Assembly (NCBI GenBank): GCA_023336815.1 | Contig: JAMBLJ010000065.1 | Span: 1-52,455, forward strand | DNA: 52,455 nt | Direction: 5' to 3' | Origin: Actinomycetes bacterium | Lineage (GTDB): Bacteria; Actinomycetota; Acidimicrobiia; Spongiisociales; UBA5794 | Shown: positions 23,460 to 32,059 of the stretch, piece by piece | How positions within the stretch are numbered: the first letter of the stretch is position 1 | Layout: every line of letters begins with the position of its first letter | Program-made: the position numbers and the translations under genes | The notes under the pieces: model-generated | Told to the model about the DNA's origin: nothing | Database searches by the model: none | What the model saw: the letters and a program-made list of their open reading frames with translations, nothing else

Positions 23460-25229
23460 ATGCCGATCGTTGCAACGGCCGGTCACGTCGACCATGGGAA
23501 ATCGACCCTCGTGGAAGCACTTACGGGAAGGGATCCGGATCGTTGGGCCGAAGAAAAGCAGCGCGGTCTGACCATCGATCTCGGCTTCGCGTGGACAGAT
23601 ATCGATGGCCAAGCAGTCGGTTTTGTCGACGTACCCGGTCACGAGCGGTTCATCAAGAACATGCTCGCCGGTGTGGGTGCGGTCGATTGCGCACTCCTCG
23701 TGATCGCTGCCGATAGCGGGTGGATGCCCCAAACCGAGGAGCATGCTGCGGTCCTTGGCCTTCTCGAAACCCGAAACGGTGTCATTGCACTTACCCGAAC
23801 CGACCTCGTCGATGCCGATACGGTAGAGCTCGCGACACTTGAGATACTGGAGGAAATCGAGGGAACACCTCTGGAAACGTGGCCCATAGTCCCGGTTTCG
23901 GCGACGTCCGGTCGTGGGTTGGATCAGCTAAGAAGCGAGATCGGCGCTCGCCTCACGACGTCACCTCCCGATGAGGGACCGTTTCGCATGTGGATCGATC
24001 GATCCTTCACCATCCGAGGGGCGGGTCTGGTTGTAACTGGCTCGATCGCCGGGGGCTCGCTCAGCGTCGACGACTCCGTGGAGGTCCTACCCGTGGGTCT
24101 CACAACTCGCGTGAGGGGAATCCACCGGCATGACACATCAGTCCTGAGGGTCGGCAGGGGTGACCGGGCGGCTATCAACCTCGTGGCAGGGAGTGCAACA
24201 GATATCGAAAGAGGCCATCTGCTTGTCACACCCGGATCGGCAGCAACGACGAGTCGGTTTCTCGGATGGATACGTCCTGCGCGCATCTTCGCCGAAGTTC
24301 CCAAACGGGGTGGTTTTCACATCCATATCGGTACCGCCGACACGTCTGCAACTATCCGACGTGTCCCAGAAACGGATGGCTACATCGTCGCAACCGCTGA
24401 GCCCATTCCCGCGGCCGTCGGCGACAGGTTCATTCTGCGAGACAGTGGTCGACGTTCGGTCGTCGGTGGGGGCAGGGTGCTCGACCCTGGTGCGGGTACC
24501 GTTGCGACATCAGGTGATGTACTCCGGATGGAGGCGGTTCTCGATGCCTCGCCTGATGTGATGGCGGACGCTCTGGTCGACATGCGAGGCATCACCAACG
24601 CGGCAACCGTTGTGCTGGAGACCGGTGGTGGAAGACCGTCAGCGGCTCTTGTGGCAGGAGCGAATCTCGTTTCTGCGGCAAGCGTCCTTCGAATCGAGAC
24701 TGATGTCGAGGAGATCGTCAGCGGCTATCACACCGAGTACCCGCTCAGACCCGGCATACACAGCGCCGAGCTCGCAACGAGACTCCAGCTCGACGATGCC
24801 ATCACGGACGCTGTTGTCATCGAAAGTGACCGATTCGACTCTACCGAAGGTGCAGTACACCTCAAAGGGTTCTCGAACAGCCTCACGCCAGATCAGCAAG
24901 CCAGATGGATCCCGGTCCGCGCCCTCCTCGAAGAAACATTCGATGTGCCCCGGATGAGTGCACTCAAACTCCCAGAGGAGCTCCTCCACGCACTTCTACG
25001 ACAGGGTGATCTCGTCCAGATCGACGACGACCTCGCATTCACATACACGCAGCTGAAGTCGATCACCGCGGATGTCCGAGACCTGCCCGATGGCTTCAGC
25101 GTTTCAGCCTTCAAGGAGCACTTTGGTATGACTCGTCGACAGGCGATACCGACGCTCGAATGGCTCGACCGATCTGGCGTGACCCGGCGTGAAGGTGACG
25201 GAAGGGTCGCTAGGCGGAAACCTTCGTGA
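23460..25229 (+). CDS. selB: Selenocysteine-specific elongation factor SelB
   Basis: 589 aa. GTPase domain: AGHVDHGKSTL (G1), DVPGHERFIKNML (G3), and ALTRTDLVD at the G4 position where most GTPases have NKxD and many SelB proteins TKxD. Translation-factor beta-barrels follow, then C-terminal winged helices that bind the SECIS hairpin (VRALLEETFDVPRMSAL ... DGFSVSAFKEHFGMTRRQAIPTLEWLDRSGVTRR). Length is normal for full bacterial SelB. It follows selA with 1 bp between. The last 20 bp overlap the 3' end of the antisense whiB gene. Confidence 0.96.
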   Translation: MPIVATAGHVDHGKSTLVEALTGRDPDRWAEEKQRGLTIDLGFAWTDIDGQAVGFVDVPGHERFIKNMLAGVGAVDCALLVIAADSGWMPQTEEHAAVLGLLETRNGVIALTRTDLVDADTVELATLEILEEIEGTPLETWPIVPVSATSGRGLDQLRSEIGARLTTSPPDEGPFRMWIDRSFTIRGAGLVVTGSIAGGSLSVDDSVEVLPVGLTTRVRGIHRHDTSVLRVGRGDRAAINLVAGSATDIERGHLLVTPGSAATTSRFLGWIRPARIFAEVPKRGGFHIHIGTADTSATIRRVPETDGYIVATAEPIPAAVGDRFILRDSGRRSVVGGGRVLDPGAGTVATSGDVLRMEAVLDASPDVMADALVDMRGITNAATVVLETGGGRPSAALVAGANLVSAASVLRIETDVEEIVSGYHTEYPLRPGIHSAELATRLQLDDAITDAVVIESDRFDSTEGAVHLKGFSNSLTPDQQARWIPVRALLEETFDVPRMSALKLPEELLHALLRQGDLVQIDDDLAFTYTQLKSITADVRDLPDGFSVSAFKEHFGMTRRQAIPTLEWLDRSGVTRREGDGRVARRKPS

Positions 25230-25464
25230 GAGCGTGTCTGCGTTCGGTCTCTGTAAGACCACCCCAGATCCCGTACGGCTCCATGATCGACATGGCGTAT
25301 GCACGGCAGTCGCCCTGCACCGGACAGATCTGACATACGGCTTTCGCCCGTATCTCTCTCCGTTCTCGTTCGTCCTTGCGTTCCTGTGTGCTCGGTGGGA
25401 AAAAGAGGTGTGAATGGTTTCCGCTGCACAGCGCCGTCGGCTGCCAAGAACGATCTGTGGACAT
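25210..25464 (-). CDS. WhiB family Fe-S transcription factor
   Basis: 84 aa. Four cluster-ligand Cys are present: Cys13, Cys44, Cys47 and Cys53 (C ... CxxC ... C), followed by the turn GIWGG and a basic C-terminus. WhiB proteins are confined to actinobacteria and their phages. They bind a redox- or NO-sensitive 4Fe-4S cluster and usually act with a sigma factor. Sequence alone does not fix which WhiB group it belongs to. It ends inside the 3' end of selB on the opposite strand. The 156 bp upstream of its start is non-coding and should hold the promoter. Confidence 0.95.
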   Translation of the reverse strand: MSTDRSWQPTALCSGNHSHLFFPPSTQERKDERERREIRAKAVCQICPVQGDCRAYAMSIMEPYGIWGGLTETERRHALTKVSA

Positions 25465-25620
25465 GGCGGGTCACTTCCTACGTCAGGGGTCGATTGCTCA
25501 GTGCAGCCCAGCATCGCCGCACACCAGATCGAAAATAGTCATCATGACCGCAAAGCCGCAAGGGAAATCTCCGGATTTCGCGAACATTCTTCGCGACCTT
25601 GCACTTCCGTCGTCGACCAC

Positions 25621-26925
25621 TCAGCGTGGGTTCGGTGCGATTATGGGGTCGACCTCGAGCAAGAGACCCGTCACACCGACGATCTCAACCGGGACACCTG
25701 CCGTGATCACAACGCCCCGATCAGCCGTCGCTCTCCATCGTGCTCCGTCAACCATCACTACTCCTAGCGGATCAAGCTCAGTGACGGCAAGGCACCTTTG
25801 GCCAAGAAGATTTTCACGCCCAACGGTCGGTGTGGCGAATCGACCGCGAACGACCGTTGTCATCGAGTACCACATGAAGGTGACGCTGCCGGCGACTGAG
25901 AGCACGACCATCCACCAACTTGGGGGGTACTGAGGACGCGTCGTCGAGAACGTCAGGCCTGCAATGATCAGCAGCAGCGTCCCGAGAACCGCCCTCCAGT
26001 CCACGCGGTTCTGCACGAAACCCCATATGAGCAGTCCGATTCCAACGACGAGCGCAGCGATCGCCGGCCACCAGATCGGCAGTGTGGACAATCCATAACC
26101 AGCGAGCATGAACGACAACGAGGCAACGAAGGCCATGAGCCCTCCGCCGGCTGCGTAGAACTCGAACACAGCAAACGCTATCCCGAACAGCAGAAACAGG
26201 AAGGCAGTTTCGGGTCTCGCCCCCAGGCGTAGGAAGCGATCGAGAAGGCCAGCCTTGACGAACTTCACGGACCGGGTGGCCACAGGTACATCGACACCAT
26301 CGATCGTTTGCGTCGAGGCCGTCGAAAGCTCGAATACCATGTCACCCCGAACGACCGTCTCACCATCGAGGGAGATGATCAGCTGTCCTAGCGCCGGTTC
26401 AAGCCTGTCAACGAACCCGTAGATCGTCGGATCGTCCGGTGACACCGTGCGCGTAGTAGAGACCAGTTCGTCCTCGATGACGGCGAACCGGTCAGGTTCG
26501 TCGCCAGGCCGAACCGACGGCGGATCGTCGTAACCCTTGTGCACCGCCGGATCGAGGTACCCAATCGACGCACCGGGGGCGGCGGTGCGAACATCAGTTT
26601 GGTTGACGAGATAGGCAGAGCCGCCGTACGCCACGGCTGGATTCGGTCCAACCCACGAGATCACAGGAGCAGAAGCGTTCACGACGGCCGAGAACAGAGG
26701 TGTCAGATCGCCTGAGGACACACCAGGGCTATCGATCTTGAGGATGTACGCGTGAGCAACCTCGCCCTCGATCGCAGCGATCACATAGTCAATCGTTCGC
26801 TGGTCGAGTGGGTCGCCAACCTCGATCACAACGATCGGGTCCTCCCCGGATTGAGCGAAGGCCGTACCGACCATGACCACACCGATCACGACGAGGAAGA
26901 CGGAGACGAACCGGGACAAACGCAT
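25621..26925 (-). CDS. NfeD-family membrane protein with degenerate protease domain
   Basis: 434 aa from the ATG at 26925. A signal peptide (RFVSVFLVVIGVVMVGTAFA) precedes a ClpP/SppA-like domain (VIEVGDPLDQRTIDYV ... YILKIDSPG). Five or so TM helices follow, and the C-terminal NfeD OB-fold domain (VGRENLLGQRCLAVTELDPLGVVMVDGARW). In active NfeD proteases the nucleophile Ser sits in a SAG motif (ASAGTYI, FSAGAYI). Here the aligned segment is AVAYGGSAYL, with Gly at the Ser position. The protease may be inactive or use the shifted Ser. These proteins work with stomatin/flotillin partners; none is adjacent. Confidence 0.85.
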   Translation of the reverse strand: MRLSRFVSVFLVVIGVVMVGTAFAQSGEDPIVVIEVGDPLDQRTIDYVIAAIEGEVAHAYILKIDSPGVSSGDLTPLFSAVVNASAPVISWVGPNPAVAYGGSAYLVNQTDVRTAAPGASIGYLDPAVHKGYDDPPSVRPGDEPDRFAVIEDELVSTTRTVSPDDPTIYGFVDRLEPALGQLIISLDGETVVRGDMVFELSTASTQTIDGVDVPVATRSVKFVKAGLLDRFLRLGARPETAFLFLLFGIAFAVFEFYAAGGGLMAFVASLSFMLAGYGLSTLPIWWPAIAALVVGIGLLIWGFVQNRVDWRAVLGTLLLIIAGLTFSTTRPQYPPSWWMVVLSVAGSVTFMWYSMTTVVRGRFATPTVGRENLLGQRCLAVTELDPLGVVMVDGARWRATADRGVVITAGVPVEIVGVTGLLLEVDPIIAPNPR

Positions 26926-26946
26926 CCGGTGAGGGTAGAGGAGGAA

Positions 26947-27204
26947 CAGACGACAGCTGTCAGACGACAGACAACAGACAGCAGACAACAGAAGCAGAAG
27001 AGCGCTGTCAGCCGTCAGCCTTCAGAAGAACACGGCTGAGAGCCAACAGCTCACAGACAGCAGAGGAGGTCGGCGAGAGCGGAGTTTGTTCTCCGGGTTC
27101 CGCAGCTGACGGCTGAGGGCTTCTTCCGCTGCCTGAAGGCTGATGGCTGATGGCTTCTGCCGTCTGCTGTCTGGCATCTGCTGTCTGCCGTCTGTCCTCT
27201 GCCT
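26947..27204. repeat. Heptad inverted repeat, locus D (seven and seven units)
   Basis: The left arm 26947-26995 is seven heptads starting mostly with CAGA. The right arm 27156-27204 is seven heptads starting with TCTG, so the arms are equal at 49 bp. Inside, further 7-bp runs occur (GCTGTCA GCCGTCA GCCTTCA; CTGATGG CTGATGG). It fills the 296-bp space between divergent NfeD and the receiver gene, so promoters must lie in or beside it. Confidence 0.9.
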
Positions 27205-27221
27205 TCGTCTATTCTTACCCC

Positions 27222-27584
27222 ATGAGCACGATTCTTCTCGTTGCCGACAGTGACAGGGTCATCGATTCGGTTCACGCGGCACTCTCGCACCCTGATACGA
27301 ACGTCATCGATGAGCGCGATCCCGAAGTCGCAGCCGAAGTCGCATATGAGGAAGGCGTCGACGCCGTCGTCGTCGACATCCGTATCGGCTCCATGGGCGG
27401 GATGGCACTCGTGCACGCGGTGCGCAACGCGGGTACAGCCGATCACCGTATCCCCGTGACGGTCCTTCTCGACCGCGAAGCCGATGTGTTTCTCGCTCGG
27501 CGGTCTGGTGCTGCCAACTGGGTTGTGAAGACGGCTGCATCATCGGATCTGAGACGAACAGTCGAATCGGGACTACCTGCGTGA
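27222..27584 (+). CDS. Single-domain response regulator (CheY-like receiver)
   Basis: 120 aa from the ATG at 27222; the 24 upstream codons of the track ORF are heptad repeat read in frame. Receiver marks: ILLVADSDRV with the acidic pocket, VDAVVVDIRIGS with the phospho-Asp, PVTVLLDRE, and NWVVKTA with the conserved Lys. There is no output domain. Two orphan sensor kinases lie in this window (1.0-2.4 kb and 34.7-36.0 kb) and could be partners, but nothing in the sequence proves it. Confidence 0.9.
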   Translation: MSTILLVADSDRVIDSVHAALSHPDTNVIDERDPEVAAEVAYEEGVDAVVVDIRIGSMGGMALVHAVRNAGTADHRIPVTVLLDREADVFLARRSGAANWVVKTAASSDLRRTVESGLPA

Positions 27585-27627
27585 TCTCTGACTCGGGCCA
27601 CGAAAGTGGAAGACCGAACACCAGGCA

Positions 27628-28875
27628 ATGAGCACACAAACGTTGATCTACCTTGGTGTGCTCGCTGCCTGCACGCTCGCCTCCGGCTTCTTCTCAGGTT
27701 CTGAGACAGCACTGATAGGCATCTCACGAGAACGTGTCCATCGGTTGGCCGTTGATGACCCTCGTGGGCCAAAGCTCGAGCAACTCGTCTCACAGCCGGA
27801 ACGTATGTTGTCCACGCTTCTCGTGGCCAACAACGCGGTGAACGTTCTCTCCGCATCCGTGGCAACCATCCTGTTCGTCTCACTGATCGGCGCAACCTGG
27901 GGACCCTGGGTCGCTACGGGGGTCATGACTTCTGTCTTGCTCGTATTCGGCGAGATCACACCCAAGACCATCGCAACCAGACACCCTGAAGCCTTCTCGC
28001 TTCGCGTCGCGGGCACGATCTGGAATCTCTCGATCGTGCTCGCTCCCGTTGCGTCATTCTTCTCGGCGATCACCAAGGTGCTGCTCTCTGTCCTTCGCAT
28101 CCATACGGACGATGTTGGTGACGCCGTGACCGAGGAAGACATCATGGCGCTTGCCGACCTGGGCCACAGGGGTGGACACATCGAGGAAGCAGAACGCGAG
28201 ATCATCGATGCACTCTTCACCCTTGGCGATAGATCTGTACGAGACGTCATGACACCCCGATTGGAGATCGACACCTTGCCTCTGCCTCTGTCTGCCGAAG
28301 CGATACGCGAAGCTGTAAGCACCACAGGTCACAGCCGATTTCCCGTTTCCTCCGGTGGGCTCGATGAACTCACCGGCATCGTCCACGTCAAGGATCTTCT
28401 CCAACACCGCGACCCCGCGGAGGGACTCGATCTCGGATCGCTGATCCGCCCACCGAACTATGTGCCAGAGACGATGTCCGTGCTCGACACGATCGAGCAG
28501 ATGCGTGCAAATCGCTATGGCATGGCAGTCGTAGTGGACGAGCACGGGGGTGTCGAGGGCATCGTCACGATCAAGGACCTTGTCGCTGAACTCGTTGGAG
28601 AACTCCAGGACGAATACGATCCAGGTGTTCCGTCCGTCGTTCTGATCTCGGCTGGACTCTGGCTGGTCGACGGGAGACTTGATATCGATGATCTCAGCGA
28701 GACGATCGATTCTCAACTCGAGGAAGGACCATTCTCTACCGTAGGTGGCTACATCATGTCCTTGTTCGGCAAGGTACCTGAGGAAAGCGACAGCATCGAG
28801 CACGAGGGGTTTCGTTTTACGGTACTCACCATGGACAGACAGCGAGTCGACAGGGTTCGGGTAGAGAGGATCTGA
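27628..28875 (+). CDS. CNNM/CorC-family transporter (HlyC/CorC-like, CBS domains)
   Basis: 415 aa. The N-terminal DUF21/CNNM membrane domain (ASGFFSGSETALIGISRERV, LVANNAVNVLSAS, VFGEITPKTIA) is about 190 residues. A CBS pair follows (VRDVMTPRLEIDTL ... ELTGIVHVKDLL; YGMAVVVDEHGGVEGIVTIKDLVAELVGE). The C-terminus is a CorC_HlyC domain (WLVDGRLDIDDLSE ... GGYIMSLFGKVP). Relatives export Mg2+ or Na+. It follows the receiver gene by 43 bp in the same direction. Confidence 0.93.
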   Translation: MSTQTLIYLGVLAACTLASGFFSGSETALIGISRERVHRLAVDDPRGPKLEQLVSQPERMLSTLLVANNAVNVLSASVATILFVSLIGATWGPWVATGVMTSVLLVFGEITPKTIATRHPEAFSLRVAGTIWNLSIVLAPVASFFSAITKVLLSVLRIHTDDVGDAVTEEDIMALADLGHRGGHIEEAEREIIDALFTLGDRSVRDVMTPRLEIDTLPLPLSAEAIREAVSTTGHSRFPVSSGGLDELTGIVHVKDLLQHRDPAEGLDLGSLIRPPNYVPETMSVLDTIEQMRANRYGMAVVVDEHGGVEGIVTIKDLVAELVGELQDEYDPGVPSVVLISAGLWLVDGRLDIDDLSETIDSQLEEGPFSTVGGYIMSLFGKVPEESDSIEHEGFRFTVLTMDRQRVDRVRVERI

Positions 28876-28932
28876 TGCAAGGGATGGATCGAGCCGTCAA
28901 CGATGAGACGCCTCCATGCGTATCGTGAACCG

Positions 28933-29553
28933 ATGAGAGACGCAGCCAGATTGCTTCAGACGGAATCGATCGAGATCGTTCCGATCCTCGAATCCCTGGA
29001 CTCGCAGGATTTCAACCGCCCAACGGTTTGTGATCTGTGGTCCGTGCGCGATGTGATCGCCCACTGCGCGGCCGTGCTTCACGACCTCGGCATGGGGGAT
29101 CCTGGCGACTTCACGCCTGAAGCGAACCAACGCGGTGTCGATCTCCGCAGCACGTGGTCCCTGACGGACCTCATCACCGATCTGAGTTCTGGGTACGAGG
29201 CTGCTATCCACACCATCGACACAACGCCTGGTCGGTTCGACGGGATCGCTCGCGGCGAGTGGTTGCATGGTGGCGACATCCGTGATGCGCTCGACATGTC
29301 GGACGCCTACACCTCAGCTGGCGTTGAAATCGCTGTCGATCTCTTCCACGACCGATCAACCGAAATGAAGAAGCGTGCCATCGTTACCCGTATTGATGGC
29401 ACGCTCCGGCAGTTCGGTGCCGACACCGACCCCGTCGGTCGGCTCGCTACAGACACTGAGACCTTCGTTCGTTTGTGCGGGAACCGTCGCCCCGATCCAA
29501 GTCGATGGACAGGTGACGGAGTCGAAGCAGCGGACTTCAACCTGTACACCTGA
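28933..29553 (+). CDS. Mycothiol-dependent maleylpyruvate isomerase family protein
   Basis: 206 aa from the ATG at 28933. The N-terminal DinB-like four-helix bundle carries CDLWSVRDVIAHCAAVLHDLG, with the conserved W-x-V-x-D-x-x-x-H pattern and a metal-ligand His. A second His lies in GEWLHGGDIRDALD. The C-terminal part (TDPVGRLATDTETFVRLCGNRR) is the SCP2-like thiol-binding tail common in actinobacteria. The substrate is unknown; members act in mycothiol-dependent isomerisation or conjugation. Confidence 0.85.
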   Translation: MRDAARLLQTESIEIVPILESLDSQDFNRPTVCDLWSVRDVIAHCAAVLHDLGMGDPGDFTPEANQRGVDLRSTWSLTDLITDLSSGYEAAIHTIDTTPGRFDGIARGEWLHGGDIRDALDMSDAYTSAGVEIAVDLFHDRSTEMKKRAIVTRIDGTLRQFGADTDPVGRLATDTETFVRLCGNRRPDPSRWTGDGVEAADFNLYT

Positions 29554-29624
29554 GTCGGTTCGGGCCTCCGCCTCACCCGTCGAGTGTTCACTCGGTGCCA
29601 CGGCATGTACAATCGGGTTCCCGA

Positions 29625-29701
29625 CGGGACGTGGCGCAGCTTGGCAGCGCGCATCGTTCGGGACGATGAGGTCGTCGGTTCAAATCCGACCGTCCCGACC
29701 A
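29625..29701 (+). tRNA. tRNA-Pro (anticodon CGG)
   Basis: All arms can be drawn: acceptor CGGGACG/CGTCCCG, D-stem GCGC/GCGC, anticodon stem CATCG/CGATG with loop TTCGGGA, T-stem GTCGG/CCGAC with loop TTCAAAT. It ends in an encoded ACCA. 77 nt. It decodes CCG. Confidence 0.97.
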
Positions 29702-29726
29702 GCCCCTCCATACCCATGGAGGGGCT
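29701..29726. terminator. Hairpin terminator after tRNA-Pro
   Basis: AGCCCCTCCAT-ACCC-ATGGAGGGGCT is a perfect 11-bp stem with a 4-nt loop directly at the tRNA 3' end. The following sequence is only weakly T-rich. It could also serve the convergent enoyl-CoA hydratase gene. Confidence 0.75.
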
Positions 29727-29766
29727 CTGGTTGTTCCGACCACCGGCCGCAGAGAGCGCTGTGTGT

Positions 29767-30549
29767 TCAGGTCCCGGTGAACGTGGGGGGTCGCTTCTCT
29801 ATGAAGGCCGACACGCCTTCGTAGAAGTCATCTGTCTTGGCAGCATTCATGATGGCCTCGGCCTCTGCGTCCATCTGTGACAACGGATCTGAAGCAAGAG
29901 ACGAACGTACCAACTCGCGCGCTCGAACGTACGCAATGGTGGGCCCTCGAGACAACCGGAGAGCGAGGTTCGCAACTTCCTCGTCGAAGGTATCTCCATC
30001 CGCCACCGCGTTCACGATTCCGAGATCGAGAGCCTCGGCAGCAGACAACCTGCGATTCGTGAGGATCATCTCCATCGCCCTTCTCGTTCCAACGAGTCTC
30101 GGGAGAAAGAAGGTGCTCGACCCATCTGGGGAAACGCCGATTCCCGTGTACGCCATCGTGAACACAGCCGTATCAACCGCAACGGCGAGGTCCGTCGCCA
30201 TCGCAACACCCATCCCGGCACCCGCCACCACACCGTTGATGGCGGCGATAGTCGGGAACGGGGCAGCAAGAATCCTGGAGACTGACCCGTGCAGCCCGTC
30301 GAGAATCGCCCGCATCACATCCGTTGGGTCCTCACGATTGTCGTAGAACGCCTGGACATCGCCCCCGGCACTGAATGCCCTACCTGTACCCGTGATGATG
30401 AGAGCCCTGACGGACTCGTCCGCGCTCACACCATCCATCGCAGCGTCGAAGTCGGCTCCCATCGATGCGCTAAGCGCGTTCAACGACCCTGGATCGTTCA
30501 ATCGGATGGTCGCAACCGACTCCTCGATCGATACGACGACCTGGCTCAT
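29767..30549 (-). CDS. Enoyl-CoA hydratase/isomerase family protein (PaaG-like)
   Basis: 260 aa crotonase fold. Oxyanion-hole motifs are AFSAGGDVQAF and AINGVVAGAGMGVAMATDLAVA. IGVSPDGSSTFFLPRLVG has the Asp used by PaaG-type 1,2-epoxyphenylacetyl-CoA isomerases and related enoyl-CoA isomerases. A hydratase Glu is not seen at its usual place, so isomerase activity is more likely than hydration. Its start ATG overlaps the asd stop (ATGA), which makes it the third gene of the aspartokinase operon, an unusual location. No other fatty-acid or phenylacetate gene is beside it. Confidence 0.85.
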   Translation of the reverse strand: MSQVVVSIEESVATIRLNDPGSLNALSASMGADFDAAMDGVSADESVRALIITGTGRAFSAGGDVQAFYDNREDPTDVMRAILDGLHGSVSRILAAPFPTIAAINGVVAGAGMGVAMATDLAVAVDTAVFTMAYTGIGVSPDGSSTFFLPRLVGTRRAMEMILTNRRLSAAEALDLGIVNAVADGDTFDEEVANLALRLSRGPTIAYVRARELVRSSLASDPLSQMDAEAEAIMNAAKTDDFYEGVSAFIEKRPPTFTGT

Positions 30550-31574
30550 GCGATGAGGAGTTCGGCGAGCTCCACAGCGTTCAACGCAGCGCCTTTGCGG
30601 AGGTTGTCACCGATCGCGAACAGATTGAGCCCGTTGGGCGCACCGATCGTTTCGCGCAGTCGTCCGACGAGAACATCATCGATACCGGCGGCATCGAGGG
30701 GGGTTGGCACTTTGGTGTCATCCCACAACTGGATACCTGGGGCACCGCCGAGAACCGCAACAGCCTCATCGAGATCGACGAGGCGATCAAACCACATCGA
30801 CGCCGCGATGCCGTGGCCGACCATCACGGGGACCCTGACACACGTCGGCTCAACGGCGATGTCGGGTCTGTCAAGGATCTTTCGAGTCTCATTGACCAGC
30901 TTCCATTCCTCGTCCGTGTAGCCGCGCTCCGTGATGGAGCCCGCAAGCGGCAATACGTTGTAAGCGATCGGTCTCGTGTAGAGATCGCCACCTGGGTCCT
31001 GCCAGCGGCCGGTAGCAAGTCCATCGAGATTGTCACCAAAGTGTTCGACTTCGGAGCTCAATTGATCGATACCGGTCTTCCCTGAGCCGGAGACACTCTG
31101 GTACGACGTAGCGATCATCGATCGGAGCCCGGCAGCTTTGTGCAGAGGCCCTGCGGCCATCAATATCGTCATCGTGGTGCAATTCGGGTTCGCGACGATG
31201 CCGTTGTGCTGCTCGATCGCACCGTTGTTGACGTTCGCAACGACAAGGGGCACGTCTTCGTGCATCCTGAATGCGGACGAATTGTCGATGACTGTTGCAC
31301 CAGCCTTTGCAAACCGCGGGGCGAACTCCAAGGACCGAGCGCCACCCGCCGAGAACAGGGCTATGTCTATCCCGTCAGGGTCAGCTGTCGCAAGATCCTC
31401 GACGATAACGTCACCCCACATCGTCTTTATCGAACGGCCCTGCGATCTGCTCGATGCCATGAGTCTCAAGTTTTCGAGTGGGACGCCGCGTTCCTGGAGG
31501 ATCGAGATCATCGTTGCGCCGACGGCACCGGTCGCTCCAACGATGGCAATCCTGGGTTGGGCATACGTCTTCAT
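30546..31574 (-). CDS. asd: Aspartate-semialdehyde dehydrogenase
   Basis: 342 aa. It reduces aspartyl phosphate to aspartate semialdehyde, the second step to lysine, threonine, methionine and diaminopimelate. GATGAVG is the NADP-binding loop, FSAGGARSLEFAP is conserved, and NPNCTTM carries the catalytic Cys. The substrate-binding ATSYQSVSGSGKTGID and VPVMVGHG follow. It overlaps ask upstream and the crotonase gene downstream by ATGA each. Confidence 0.96.
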   Translation of the reverse strand: MKTYAQPRIAIVGATGAVGATMISILQERGVPLENLRLMASSRSQGRSIKTMWGDVIVEDLATADPDGIDIALFSAGGARSLEFAPRFAKAGATVIDNSSAFRMHEDVPLVVANVNNGAIEQHNGIVANPNCTTMTILMAAGPLHKAAGLRSMIATSYQSVSGSGKTGIDQLSSEVEHFGDNLDGLATGRWQDPGGDLYTRPIAYNVLPLAGSITERGYTDEEWKLVNETRKILDRPDIAVEPTCVRVPVMVGHGIAASMWFDRLVDLDEAVAVLGGAPGIQLWDDTKVPTPLDAAGIDDVLVGRLRETIGAPNGLNLFAIGDNLRKGAALNAVELAELLIA

Positions 31575-32059
31575 TGAGGATCCTCACCATCGAGTCCGAG
31601 CCCCGAGTGGAGCGTCCGGACCGCTTCATCCACTCTATCGCCCGCTATGACGCACGAGATCCTGATCGGCGATGTCGAGATCATCTGGATATTGATGCCC
31701 TGGTCGGAAAGCAGTCGAAACATCCGCGCGGCAATACCGGACTCAGTCTTCATACCGATACCGACGACGCTCACCTTTGCAATGCTCTCATCGATCGACA
31801 CACCCCCGGCTTCGACCGACGCCGCAACGCCACGAGCGATATCTCGCGCTGTTGCGATGCTCACACTCGGAACGGTGAAGCTGATATCGGTCGTCCCATC
31901 ATGGGATACATTCTGCACGATCATGTCGACGTTCACTCCGGCCGCGGCGAGAGGTTCGAACAGTGATGCGGCGACACCGGGTGTATCTGGTACCTGGTAC
32001 ACCGTCACCTTGGACTCATCGGAATTCTGGGCGATTCCGCGAACAACTGCCTCTTCCAT
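31571..32059 (-). CDS. Aspartokinase beta subunit from an internal in-frame start
   Basis: Inside ask, AAGGAGGAAACG precedes an in-frame ATG at 32059, an excellent SD. Translation from it yields 162 residues (MEEAVVRGIAQNSDESKV onward) consisting of the two ACT domains only. Alpha2beta2 aspartokinases made from such nested genes are established in Corynebacterium glutamicum, mycobacteria and Bacillus subtilis, with beta subunits of similar size. So the regulatory subunit is probably produced separately. Confidence 0.72.
   Translation of the reverse strand: MEEAVVRGIAQNSDESKVTVYQVPDTPGVAASLFEPLAAAGVNVDMIVQNVSHDGTTDISFTVPSVSIATARDIARGVAASVEAGGVSIDESIAKVSVVGIGMKTESGIAARMFRLLSDQGINIQMISTSPIRISCVIAGDRVDEAVRTLHSGLGLDGEDPQ

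Noticed and set aside
25104-25514. 136-aa minus ORF over selB end and whiB
   Set aside because: Different frame from the WhiB protein, which has all four Cys and GIWGG; the longer ORF has no features.
21222-25620. tRNA-Sec near selA/selB
   Set aside because: I searched intergenic gaps for a long-arm tRNA with TCA anticodon and T-loop; nothing could be folded.
26926-27221. Coding extensions of NfeD and the receiver gene through repeat D
   Set aside because: The extra residues (e.g. SAVCCLSS) are heptad repeat translated; conserved starts lie outside it.
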